From: Yinghuangia soli
GTDB taxonomy: Bacteria > Actinomycetota > Actinomycetes > Streptomycetales > Streptomycetaceae
Length of the DNA: 64,000 nt
Assembly: GCF_021502675.1 (NCBI RefSeq)
Contig: NZ_JAKFHA010000001.1
Location: forward strand, 554,390-618,389
Direction of reading: 5' to 3'
The notes below the pieces were generated by a model. It was not told the DNA's origin, made no database searches, and worked only from the letters and a program-made list of their open reading frames with translations. The position numbers and the translations under genes are program-made. Shown here one piece after another: positions 26,018 through 33,746 of this stretch (position 1 is the stretch's first letter; each line of letters opens with the position of its first letter).

Positions 26018-26698
26018 TTGGTCGAGCAGAACGACTGGGGCAAGGCCCGGATCCTGCTGGTCGACGACCGGCCGGAGAACCTCTTGGCGCTGGAGGCCAC
26101 ACTTTCCGCGCTGGACCAGCAGCTGGTCCGTGCCGGATCGGGCGAGGAGGCCCTCAAGGCCCTTCTCCTCCAGGAGTTCGCGCTGATCCTCCTGGACGTG
26201 CACATGCCGGGCATGGACGGTTTCGAGACCGCCGGGCACATCAAGGCCCGGGAGTCGACGCGCGACATCCCGATCATCTTCCTGACCGCGGACGACCGCA
26301 GCACGCACCACACCTTCCGCGGCTATGCGGCCGGCGCGGTCGACTATGTGACCAAGCCGTTCGATCCGTGGGTGCTGCGGTCGAAGGTCGCGGTCTTCGT
26401 GAAGCTGTACGCCCAGCAGCGGCAACTCCGCGCCCAGCAGGCCGCCTTCGCCGGGGGCGCGGAGGCCGCGGAGGCCGCGGGGGCGACGCCGTCGGCGGCG
26501 TTCCTGCGCAGTTTCGCGCGTGCCGCCGAGGTGTCGCTGGCCGAGGCCGAGGAGTCCGCGGCCGGGCTCGCCGACCGCTTGCGGGACGCCAAGGACGGCG
26601 AATCCGCGGCAGCCGCCGACCGGTTGACCGGTCAGCTGGCGGACTTGCGCCGTGCGCTGGACGAACTGGCGGCGCGGCTCCCGGCCCGGGAACCGTGA
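26018..26698 (+). CDS. Response regulator with receiver domain and coiled-coil tail
   Basis: A 226-aa protein without a DNA-binding domain. The receiver domain spans residues 10-130: acidic pair D16-D17 (LLVDDRPEN), phospho-acceptor D60 (LLLDVHMPGMDG), Thr in FLTADD and Lys in TKPFD. The tail from about 135 is Ala/Glu-rich, probably helical, and ends in a Leu/Ala/Arg heptad-like stretch. The DDRPEN form is typical of receivers attached to hybrid kinases. TTG is taken as the start because AGGAG lies 6 bases upstream. Its 3' end overlaps the convergent tetR gene by 67 bp. No cognate kinase is next to it. Confidence 0.88.
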   Translation: MVEQNDWGKARILLVDDRPENLLALEATLSALDQQLVRAGSGEEALKALLLQEFALILLDVHMPGMDGFETAGHIKARESTRDIPIIFLTADDRSTHHTFRGYAAGAVDYVTKPFDPWVLRSKVAVFVKLYAQQRQLRAQQAAFAGGAEAAEAAGATPSAAFLRSFARAAEVSLAEAEESAAGLADRLRDAKDGESAAAADRLTGQLADLRRALDELAARLPAREP

Positions 26699-27462
26699 GC
26701 CCGGCCGCCTGACGCGCGTGCCGGGTTGGCCCCGGTTCCGATTCCCGTCCCGGATTCGGGGGCGGTTCCGGGTCCAGGGTCGGTTCCGGGTTCGGGTTCG
26801 GGTTCGGCGAGCACGCCGACCGCTGCGGCCTTGAGTTCGCCGATCAGTTCGTCGAACGGCAGGTCGATCTCCACGCCGTCGGCGAGCCGCCGCTCGGTGT
26901 CCGCGAGCGTCGCCGTCACCAGCAGGTGCATGAGCCGCAGCCGCAAGGCCCGGCGGGCCGGGGCCTGGCCGGGCGCGGCGGCCGCGAGTGCCGCGTCCAG
27001 CCGGGCCAGGACCTCGCGGACGCCGCCGGTGGTCTCCGCGCCGAGGGGCGGGGTGACCGGGGCGCCTTCGAGGGTGAAGCGGTGGATGAAGCGTGCGTAG
27101 TGGCTGTCCGCGCGGCCGTCGCGCATGGCCTCGGCGAGCGGGCGCACATAGACGTCCACCAGCCGGTCCAGCGCATCGAGCGCGCCCGGCCCGGTCGCGG
27201 GCAGATCCTCGGGCAGCGAGGCCAGGAGTTCGAGGCGGCGCCGGTTGAGGGGGGCCAGCCGGTCTTCGTAGAGCGCGCGGACCAGGGCGTCGCGCGTACC
27301 GAAGTGGTACTGCACCGCGGAGTTGTTGCGCTGGCCGGCCGCCGCGCCGATCTCGCGCAGCGACACGTCGGCGACGCCGCGTTCGGCGAAGAGGCGTTCG
27401 GCCGCGTCCAGGATCCGGGCGCGGGTCTCGGTCTTGACATCCACGCGAGGAGTGTAAGACAT
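26632..27462 (-). CDS. TetR-family transcriptional regulator
   Basis: A 276-aa regulator. The N-terminal helix-turn-helix is at residues 12-60 (TRARILDAAERLFAERG, DVSLREIGAAAGQ, VQYHFGTRDALV). The ligand-binding part reaches about residue 215. The C-terminus is a low-complexity tail with EPEPEPGTDPGPG, coded by short GTTCGG-type repeats, and ends in a Ser/Arg-rich stretch antisense to the response regulator gene. It is divergent from the TauD-type dioxygenase and probably represses it through the paired operator between them. ATG at 27462 is used; a GTG 18 bases further in is possible. Confidence 0.88.
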   Translation of the reverse strand: MSYTPRVDVKTETRARILDAAERLFAERGVADVSLREIGAAAGQRNNSAVQYHFGTRDALVRALYEDRLAPLNRRRLELLASLPEDLPATGPGALDALDRLVDVYVRPLAEAMRDGRADSHYARFIHRFTLEGAPVTPPLGAETTGGVREVLARLDAALAAAAPGQAPARRALRLRLMHLLVTATLADTERRLADGVEIDLPFDELIGELKAAAVGVLAEPEPEPGTDPGPGTAPESGTGIGTGANPARASGGRAHGSRAGSRAASSSSARRKSAS

Positions 27463-27493
27463 TCCGTCTCACATCATTAAGACAGATTGTCTC
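27456..27493. promoter_or_regulatory. Tandem TetR operator between tetR and the dioxygenase gene
   Basis: AAGACATTCCGTCTC (27456-27470) and AAGACAGATTGTCTC (27479-27493) are near-identical, imperfectly palindromic sites spaced 23 bp apart (about two helical turns). The first covers the tetR start codon and the second lies 23 bp before the dioxygenase ATG. Autoregulation by the TetR protein is inferred. Confidence 0.7.
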
Positions 27494-27515
27494 AACACTC
27501 TCTGCGAGGTGCGGC

Positions 27516-28316
27516 ATGCTCGACGTACGCCCGCTCACCCCTGCCATCGGCGCCGAGGTCCACGGGCTCGATCTGCGCGGCGGCCTGGACGCCGCGACGT
27601 ACGCGGCGCTCACCGACGCACTGCACACCCACCAGGTCCTCTTCTTCCGGGACCAGGACATCACCGCGCACCAGCAGCGGGATTTCGCCGCGGGTTTCGG
27701 GGTGCTCCAGCACTTCCCGTTCGGCCGTCCCGCGGCCCCCGACCTGCCCGAGGTGATGGTGCTGCCCACCGACGGCTCGGGGCCGAAGGTCTCCAATGCC
27801 GACACCTGGCACAGCGATGCGACGTTCCTGGCCCGGCCCCCGATGGGCACGATCCTGCGCGCGGTCACCCTGCCTGCGCTCGGCGGGGACACGTTGTGGG
27901 CGGACATGGAGAGCGCGTACCAGGCGCTGTCCGCGCCGCTGCGGGAGATGCTCGACGGGCTGACCGCGGAGCACGACTTCACCAAGTCCCGGGCGCACCG
28001 CGGCGGGGACAAGGACGCGCTGCCGCCGTCGGTGCACCCGGTGGTGCGCACGCACCCGGCCACCGGGCGGCGCTGCCTCTACGTCAACCGGGTGTTCACC
28101 ACCCGGATCGTGGAACTGGACGCCCGGGAGAACGAGTTGATTCTTCCGTACCTCTTCGAGCACGTCGCCCGCCCGGAGTTCCAGGTGCGCTTCCGGTGGC
28201 GGGCGGGCGACGTCGCCTTCTGGGACAACCGCAGCACGCAGCATTACGCCGCCTACGACTATGCGGGCCCGCGCGTGATGCACCGCATCGTCATCGAGGG
28301 CGACGAGCCCCGCTGA
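27516..28316 (+). CDS. TauD/TfdA-family Fe(II)/2-oxoglutarate dioxygenase
   Basis: A 266-aa dioxygenase. The iron-binding facial triad is H99 and D101 (DTWHSDATF) and H243 (NRSTQHYA). A 2-oxoglutarate-binding Arg follows (PRVMHRIVIEG, R253 or R257). The start LDVRPLTPAIGAEVHGLDL is typical of taurine or alkylsulphonate dioxygenases, which release sulphite from sulphonates. The exact substrate is not readable. It is divergent from the tetR gene, with two shared operator sites. GAGGTG precedes the ATG. Confidence 0.92.
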   Translation: MLDVRPLTPAIGAEVHGLDLRGGLDAATYAALTDALHTHQVLFFRDQDITAHQQRDFAAGFGVLQHFPFGRPAAPDLPEVMVLPTDGSGPKVSNADTWHSDATFLARPPMGTILRAVTLPALGGDTLWADMESAYQALSAPLREMLDGLTAEHDFTKSRAHRGGDKDALPPSVHPVVRTHPATGRRCLYVNRVFTTRIVELDARENELILPYLFEHVARPEFQVRFRWRAGDVAFWDNRSTQHYAAYDYAGPRVMHRIVIEGDEPR

Positions 28317-28350
28317 CGCAGGGCGTGCCGTTCAGCCGCAGGGCGCGTGC

Positions 28351-28390
28351 TTCGGTCGGCTTCGGTCGGCTTCGGCCGGCTTCGGCCGGC
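28351..28390. repeat. 10-bp tandem repeat, four copies
   Basis: Units TTCGGTCGGC (twice) and TTCGGCCGGC (twice) stand head to tail, with a decayed fifth copy at 28391. It lies between the dioxygenase and phosphatase stop codons (convergent genes) and codes for nothing. Confidence 0.9.
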
Positions 28391-28401
28391 TTCAGTGGGC
28401 G

Positions 28402-29346
28402 TCAGTCCAGCAGGCGGGCGCGCAGGTGGCCGACGGTGCTCGGCGACAGGCGCAGCCCGCGCCGGATGTAGCGGTCCACCGAGCCGTACTCGCTGCGCAT
28501 CACGGCAAGCGACTCCTCGATGTATTCGGGGCGTTGCTCCATCAAGGGACGGATGAGCTCCACGTCGATGCCGCGCGAGCGCAGGAAGGCGTAGGTCGCC
28601 TCGTTCGAGGCCCGGCGGTAGACGTTCGAGAGCATGTAGTCCTCGACGATCGTCGCGCGCGGGACGTCGAGGGCCTCCAGCAGCAGTGCGCTCATCCAGC
28701 CGGTGCGGTCCTTGCCTGCGGTGCAGTGGTACAGCAGCGCGTTGCCGCTGCGGTCCTCGGCGATGCGGCGCAGGGTGTCGCCGAAGCCGGCCCGGCCCGC
28801 GTCGGACAGCACCATGTTGCGCTGCCCTTCGAGCATGAGCGCGGCGCCCTTGCCGCCGCCCAATATCTGCTCCAGGTAGCCGAGGTCGCCGGTCGCGAGC
28901 GCGCGCCCGATGGCCTCGGCCATCGCGCCGCCCGCGGCGTCCAGGACCGGGCTGAGCACCTGCTGCGCCCCGGGCGGCAGGCGGTCCGCGCCGTCCTTGG
29001 CGATCTCCGGGGCGCCGCGGAAGTCGACCACGGTACGCACCTTCAGACCGGCCAGCTTGGCCAGGTCCGCATCGGTCAACTTGCCGAGCGCGTCGGCGCG
29101 GTAGACCCGCCCCCACCGCACCCGCCGCCCGCACCCGGCGCGGTATCCGCCGAGGTCGCGCGTGTTCACCGCGCCCGCCAGCGGCACGAGCCGCTCCCGG
29201 GTCCCGGTGCCGCCTCCGTGCGCGGCCGCGGTACCGGGCAGCAGAGCCGCGCCGGCGGCCCCCGCGATCCCGACCATGAAGCCGCGGCGCCCCAAGGCGC
29301 CCGCGCGTCCGCTGTTTTCCGGCAGGCCGGCAGAGCCTGATCCCAT
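28402..29346 (-). CDS. Tat-exported tyrosine/serine protein phosphatase
   Basis: A 314-aa protein. The N-terminal twin-arginine signal is LGRRGFMVGIAGAAGAALLPG, ending near TAAAHG (about residue 43). The catalytic domain (Y_phosphatase3 type) starts with AGAVNTRDLGGYR and holds the P-loop HCTAGKDRTGW with nucleophile C208 and R214. Secretion by Tat suggests it acts outside the membrane. GGAGGAACC lies right before the ATG at 29346, which decides this start over one 24 bases upstream. Confidence 0.88.
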   Translation of the reverse strand: MGSGSAGLPENSGRAGALGRRGFMVGIAGAAGAALLPGTAAAHGGGTGTRERLVPLAGAVNTRDLGGYRAGCGRRVRWGRVYRADALGKLTDADLAKLAGLKVRTVVDFRGAPEIAKDGADRLPPGAQQVLSPVLDAAGGAMAEAIGRALATGDLGYLEQILGGGKGAALMLEGQRNMVLSDAGRAGFGDTLRRIAEDRSGNALLYHCTAGKDRTGWMSALLLEALDVPRATIVEDYMLSNVYRRASNEATYAFLRSRGIDVELIRPLMEQRPEYIEESLAVMRSEYGSVDRYIRRGLRLSPSTVGHLRARLLD

Positions 29347-29536
29347 GGTTCCTCCGTCGATGGGCGACAAGCGGAACTTGGTCTACCAGGTGTGTCCTAC
29401 GAGTGGAACAGCGTCGCCGGTCAGGCGGCCTTCGGCGTTCGGCTGCGTGCGGGCGGGACGACTGCCTACGCTGGGGCGATCGACCGTGCGCTGGGTGGGG
29501 CAGCGCGGGGAGGCGGTCGCGGGGTGGGGGTGCACG

Positions 29537-30418
29537 GTGTCGGGATGGCCTTACGGGCAGCAGTCCGGTTCTCCGCAGGATCCGTACGATTCGCAGAGTC
29601 CGCAGAGTCCGCAGGGGTATCCGGGTTATCCCGATGCGGCCCCGGGCGGCATTCCGGGGCAGGCCGGGCCTGCGGACCCTTACGGGCAGCAGTACGCGTA
29701 CCCGGCCGCGCCGAGCGCGGGATACCCCGGCGCCGCGCCCAGCGCGTCTCCCGCCTATTCGTCCGGCTATCCGTCCGGCCCCGACTACAGCTACTCCCAC
29801 GACGGTCCGGATGAACCGCACAAGGACTTCGGGCTCCGCCGCAAGCGCGTGCTGGCCCGGGTGCTCGACCTCGTCCTGCTGGTCGTGCTGTGGGCGGTGC
29901 TCATCGGGACGTTCCTGCGGCAGATCCAGCAGCGCGCCGCGGAGGTCGGCTCGGACGTCATCCTCGACCTGCTCCGCAACCCCACGGCCGACGACGCCGA
30001 GGTGCTCGACGTGATCGAGGGTGCGCAGCTGGATGCCGTGCACGACATCAGCGTGCTCGTGCTGTGGTTCGGGGTGGCGATCTATCTCCTGCCGCTGGTC
30101 TACGAGTTCGTCTTCCTTGCGGTGTTCGGCCGGACGCCCGGGAAGATGCTGTGCGGGCTGGCGGTCCGCGCCAAGTCCGACCCCGACGGCCGCAAGGTGC
30201 GGTTCCGCGGCATGATCCGCGCGCTCGTCTTCACGGGCGTACCGTCGGGCGTCTTCTACCTGACGGTCGTCGCCCACGAAAACGGCGACACGGCCCTCGC
30301 CGGCGTGGGCTGGCTGGTCCTCCTGGCCGGCATCGCCGCGCTGTGGCTCATGCTCACCCCGGCCCGCCGCGGCCTCCACGACCTCCTCAGCGGAACGGTC
30401 GTCGTCTCCACCCGCTGA
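29537..30418 (+). CDS. RDD-family membrane protein with Gly/Pro/Tyr-rich N-terminus
   Basis: A 293-aa protein. Residues 1-90 are a disordered cytoplasmic tail with Gly-Tyr-Pro repeats (GYPGYPDAAPGG, YGQQYAYPAAPSAGYPGAAP). The RDD domain follows: RRKRVLARVLDLVLLVVLWAVLIG, a second helix (VLVLWFGVAIYLLPLVYEFVF), the GRTPGKMLCGLAVR motif, and two more helices. Such proteins are frequent in streptomycetes and their role is not settled. The start GTG has a G-rich stretch upstream and the reading frame is open well before it, so the exact start is uncertain. Confidence 0.82.
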   Translation: MSGWPYGQQSGSPQDPYDSQSPQSPQGYPGYPDAAPGGIPGQAGPADPYGQQYAYPAAPSAGYPGAAPSASPAYSSGYPSGPDYSYSHDGPDEPHKDFGLRRKRVLARVLDLVLLVVLWAVLIGTFLRQIQQRAAEVGSDVILDLLRNPTADDAEVLDVIEGAQLDAVHDISVLVLWFGVAIYLLPLVYEFVFLAVFGRTPGKMLCGLAVRAKSDPDGRKVRFRGMIRALVFTGVPSGVFYLTVVAHENGDTALAGVGWLVLLAGIAALWLMLTPARRGLHDLLSGTVVVSTR

Positions 30419-30541
30419 GCCGGGCCGCGTCCGTCCACATCTCGGTCGCACCGCGTCCACACCGCATTCGCACCTCGGTCGGAATCGTCCGAATCGCGGA
30501 CAGGACGCACCCCCGCCAGCTGTTGTATCTATCTTGTGCGC

Positions 30542-31198
30542 ATGTCTTCTCCCCAGGTCCCTCGGCAGGCGTCCGCGCCGGAGCGCGTCTACCGGCACGT
30601 CAAGCAAGGCGTGCTGGAGCGGCGCTACGAGGGCGGAGCATTGCTCACGGAAGGGGAGCTCGCCGAGGCCGTGGGGGTGTCGCGTACGCCGGTGCGCGAA
30701 GCGCTGCTGCGTCTGGAGGCGGAAGGGCTGCTGAAGCTCTACCCGAAGAAGGGCGCGCTGGTGCTGCCGGTCTCCGCGCAGGAGATCGCCGACGTGGTGG
30801 AGACCCGGCAGCTCGTCGAGGAGTACACCGCACGCAAGGTCGTCCCCGCGCCGCCCGCGCTGCTGGACCGGCTCGAAGAGCTGCTGGCGCGGCACCGGGA
30901 GGAAGCCGCTTCCGGGGACCTCGCATCGGTGGCGGTGACGGACCGGTGCTTCCACGCCGAAATCGTGCGGGCCGCGGGCAACGACATCCTGGCGAAGCTC
31001 TACGACCAGCTGCGCGACCGGCAGCTGCGGATGGGGGTGGCCGTCCTGCACGCGAACCCGGACCGCATCGCGAAGTCGCTGGCCGAGCACGCGGAGATCC
31101 TGGACGCCCTGCGGGCCGGCGACGCCGAGGCGGTCGTCGGCGCGGTGCGCCGGCACGTGACCTGGTTCTCGGACCTGGCGCACGGCGGTACGCGGTGA
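30542..31198 (+). CDS. GntR/FCD-family transcriptional regulator
   Basis: A 218-aa regulator. The winged helix-turn-helix covers residues 12-78 (RVYRHVKQGVLERRY, LTEGELAEAVGVSRTPVREALLRLEAEGLL). An FCD ligand domain follows from about 90, with Asp/His positions for a metal in TDRCFHAEIVRAAG and EHAEILDALRAGD. FadR-subfamily members usually sense organic acids. The stop overlaps the start of the MFS gene (GTGA), so the pair forms one operon and the regulator probably controls its transporter. The ATG follows TTGTATCTATCTTGTGCGC; no strong ribosome site is seen, and a GTG two codons earlier is possible. Confidence 0.9.
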   Translation: MSSPQVPRQASAPERVYRHVKQGVLERRYEGGALLTEGELAEAVGVSRTPVREALLRLEAEGLLKLYPKKGALVLPVSAQEIADVVETRQLVEEYTARKVVPAPPALLDRLEELLARHREEAASGDLASVAVTDRCFHAEIVRAAGNDILAKLYDQLRDRQLRMGVAVLHANPDRIAKSLAEHAEILDALRAGDAEAVVGAVRRHVTWFSDLAHGGTR

Positions 31199-32490
31199 GC
31201 GCGGCAGCGGCCTACGGCCCGCCGGGCGGGCGCCAGGCGATCGCCGTGTGGTCGGTGGGCGTCTCGGTCTACTTCGTCGCGGTGATCTTCCGGACCTCGC
31301 TGGGCGTCGCGGGCCTCGACGCCGCGGACCGGTTCGGGGTCAACGCCTCCGCGCTGGCGGCGTTCTCGATCCTGCAGCTGCTGGTGTACGCGGGCATGCA
31401 GATACCCGTCGGGCTGCTCGTCGACCGGCTCGGCACCAAGAAGGTGCTGACCATCGGCGTGGTGCTGTTCACCGCGGGCCAGTTGGGCTTCGCCTTCTCC
31501 CCGTCGTACGGCTTGGCCCTCGCCTCGCGCGCACTGCTCGGCTGCGGCGACGCGATGACGTTCATCAGCGTGCTGCGCCTGGGCACCCGGTGGTTCCCGG
31601 CCCGGCGCGGGCCGATCGTCGCGCAACTGGCCGCACTGGCCGGCATGGCTGGGAACCTCGTCTCGACACTCGTGCTGGCCTGGCTGCTGCACGAGGTCGG
31701 CTGGACCGCGGCGTTCGCCGGAAGCGCGGCCGCGGGTGCATTCGTCCTGGTGCTGTTGCTCCTGTTCCTCAAGGACCATCCGGAGGGCCACGAGCCGCCG
31801 CGCGTGGCCCAAGCGGGCTCGGCGTACGTACGCGAGCAGATAGCCGCGGCGTGGCGCGAGCCGGGCACCCGGCTGGGGCTGTGGACGCACTTCACCACGC
31901 AATTCCCGGCGATGGTCTTCCTGTTGCTGTGGGGCATGCCGTTCCTGGTCGAGGCGCAGGGCCTGTCGCGCGGGACCGCGGGCGGGCTGCTCACCCTGGT
32001 CGTGGTGAGCAACATGGTGTTCGGCGTGGCGTTCGGCCAGGCCATCGCCCGACGGCACACCGCACGGCTGCCGGTCGCGGTCGGCACGGTCGCGTCGACC
32101 GCGGTGCTGTGGGCGGCCGCGATCGGCTACCCGGGCGACGCGCCGATGTGGCTGCTGATCGTGCTGTGCGTAGTGCTTGGGGCGTGCGGTCCGGCATCGA
32201 TGATCGGCTTCGACTTCTCGCGCCCGGCCAATCCGCCGGAGCGCCAGGGCACCGCGTCCGGGATCGTCAACATGGGCGGGTTCGTGGCGTCCATGACGAC
32301 ACTGCTGGCCGTCGGCGTCCTGCTGGACGCGACCGGCGACAACTACCGGATCGCCTTTGCATCGGTCTTCGTACTCCAGGCCTTCGGCCTGACCCAGATG
32401 CTGCGCCTGCGCAAGAAGGCCGCCTGCCGCGAGCGCGAACACGAGCGGCTGGTCGCGGCATCGTCCGCGCCGGTGGAGGCGTCCGTATAG
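31195..32490 (+). CDS. MFS transporter (12-helix type)
   Basis: A 431-aa major facilitator. Motif A is LLVDRLGTKKVLTIG near residue 75. About 12 helices are visible, with a central loop near 200 (DHPEGHEPPRVAQ). The style (VSVYFVAVIFRTSLGVAG, VVSNMVFGVAFGQ) resembles nitrate/nitrite or organic-acid carriers more than drug exporters; substrate unknown. GTG start inside the GntR stop. The last codons (VAASSAPVEASV) are part of the segment copied downstream in the tandem duplication. Confidence 0.9.
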   Translation: MSAAAAYGPPGGRQAIAVWSVGVSVYFVAVIFRTSLGVAGLDAADRFGVNASALAAFSILQLLVYAGMQIPVGLLVDRLGTKKVLTIGVVLFTAGQLGFAFSPSYGLALASRALLGCGDAMTFISVLRLGTRWFPARRGPIVAQLAALAGMAGNLVSTLVLAWLLHEVGWTAAFAGSAAAGAFVLVLLLLFLKDHPEGHEPPRVAQAGSAYVREQIAAAWREPGTRLGLWTHFTTQFPAMVFLLLWGMPFLVEAQGLSRGTAGGLLTLVVVSNMVFGVAFGQAIARRHTARLPVAVGTVASTAVLWAAAIGYPGDAPMWLLIVLCVVLGACGPASMIGFDFSRPANPPERQGTASGIVNMGGFVASMTTLLAVGVLLDATGDNYRIAFASVFVLQAFGLTQMLRLRKKAACREREHERLVAASSAPVEASV

Positions 32491-33718
32491 AAGAAGCGTG
32501 CCCCAAGGCGGCCGGGAATCACGGCATTTGCCCCCGACCGCGACGGACGTCCTGCCACACTCGCTCGCAGGGCCCGCGAGCCCGCGGCCGTACGCATCCT
32601 TGGGGGAGGAACCCGTGCCAGAGCCCATCCAACGCCCGGCCACCGACGACCAGTTGCGCATGGCGGCGGACCGTGCCGCGGGGCAGTGGATCGACGAGAC
32701 CGAGCGCGGCCTGAACGACCGCTGGGTCGCGCTGCGGCCCGACTCCGCCGCACTCGCCGCAATCGCCGCGGAGGACCGCCGCCGCTGGTGGTCCGACCGC
32801 CTGAGCTCGTACGCACACGGCCGCATCCGGCTCTGGCGCAACGGCGCACGCCCCGACCGCCGCGCCATCGCCGAGGAGGCTTACGCCCAACTTCTGACCG
32901 TCCAGCCCCGCCCCGGCGAAACGGACCTGGCCCGCCCCGCGGGCGACGTCCAGCGCCTGCTCACCGACACGGTCACCGCGACCCCCGCCGGCGCCCCGCA
33001 CGCCGCGGCGGCCCGGAGCGTCGACACCGCACTCGCCGCCCTCGCCGCCGAAGCGGTCGTCCTGGAAGAGCTGCGTACCGGCAAGGCCGCCGAAGTCACC
33101 CTCGCCTTGCGGCAACTGAACGAGCCGCTCCGCCGCATCCGGCGGCACAAGGAGGACACCGCCGGACCGGACGAGTTGAAGCGCACGCTCCTGGCCCCGG
33201 ACTTCACCGCCGCCGCGGCCCTGGAACGCAGCCTCCCCGACCTCCGCCGCCTCGCCGACGAAGCCGACCGCGCCCTCGACCGGATCCTCGACACCCCGCT
33301 GCTGGACCGCTGCCGCGCCGCGATGAACCCCTACCACGCCGCCCGCACCGCCATCCCGCCCGCAGTCGGCGAACTGAGCCGCATCCTCAGCCTCCTGGAC
33401 ACCGCCACGGACACCTACTACACCCGGTTCGGCATCAGCCCGGAACGCCACGAGCGCGCGGCCCGCCACACCGACTTCTACGGCGCCCCCGCGATCCGCG
33501 CCCTGTGCGCGATCAAGGACGACGCGATCGCGGCTTACGCCTTGATCGCTCTCTCCGACCCCGCCGACGAGGCCCACTTCCGCGCCATCTGGCCGGCCGG
33601 CACCAGCCAGGAAAAGCTCCAGTCCGCCTACGAACACAAGGGCCGCCTAGCCCAGATAGCCGATGCCAAAGCAAAGTCCGGCTACCCCCGCGAGGACCGC
33701 TCCAGCTCCGCCCAGTAG
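32443..33718 (+). repeat. Tandem duplication, copy 1
   Basis: This unit runs from the last 16 codons of the MFS gene to the end of the 367-aa gene. It is repeated directly at 33747-35059. Matching landmarks are the GGTGGAGGCGTCCG stretch, the ATTTGCCCC block, TGCCACACTCGC and the GGGGGAGGAACCCGTGCCAG start region. Confidence 0.85.
32615..33718 (+). CDS. Unrecognised 367-aa protein, duplicate A
   Basis: I do not recognise this family. The protein has no signal peptide or membrane helix and is Ala/Arg/Leu/Asp-rich, probably all-helical. N-terminal features are TDDQLRMAADRAAGQW and the Trp/Arg-rich DRRRWWSDRLSSYAHGRIRL at about residues 54-73. A repeated theme SLPDLRRLADEADRAL lies near 215. 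The C-terminus has FYGAPAIRALCAIKDDAI and ends hydrophilic (SGYPREDRSSSAQ). The GTG start has a strong GGGGGAGGA site. The downstream copy is almost identical for about 130 residues and only moderately similar afterwards. Confidence 0.75.
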   Translation: MPEPIQRPATDDQLRMAADRAAGQWIDETERGLNDRWVALRPDSAALAAIAAEDRRRWWSDRLSSYAHGRIRLWRNGARPDRRAIAEEAYAQLLTVQPRPGETDLARPAGDVQRLLTDTVTATPAGAPHAAAARSVDTALAALAAEAVVLEELRTGKAAEVTLALRQLNEPLRRIRRHKEDTAGPDELKRTLLAPDFTAAAALERSLPDLRRLADEADRALDRILDTPLLDRCRAAMNPYHAARTAIPPAVGELSRILSLLDTATDTYYTRFGISPERHERAARHTDFYGAPAIRALCAIKDDAIAAYALIALSDPADEAHFRAIWPAGTSQEKLQSAYEHKGRLAQIADAKAKSGYPREDRSSSAQ

Positions 33719-33746
33719 CCGAAGGCCACGACAGGAGCAGGGACGG

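Noticed and set aside
28351..28390. Short repeat array as a possible CRISPR
   Set aside because: The 10-bp units are directly adjacent with no spacers.
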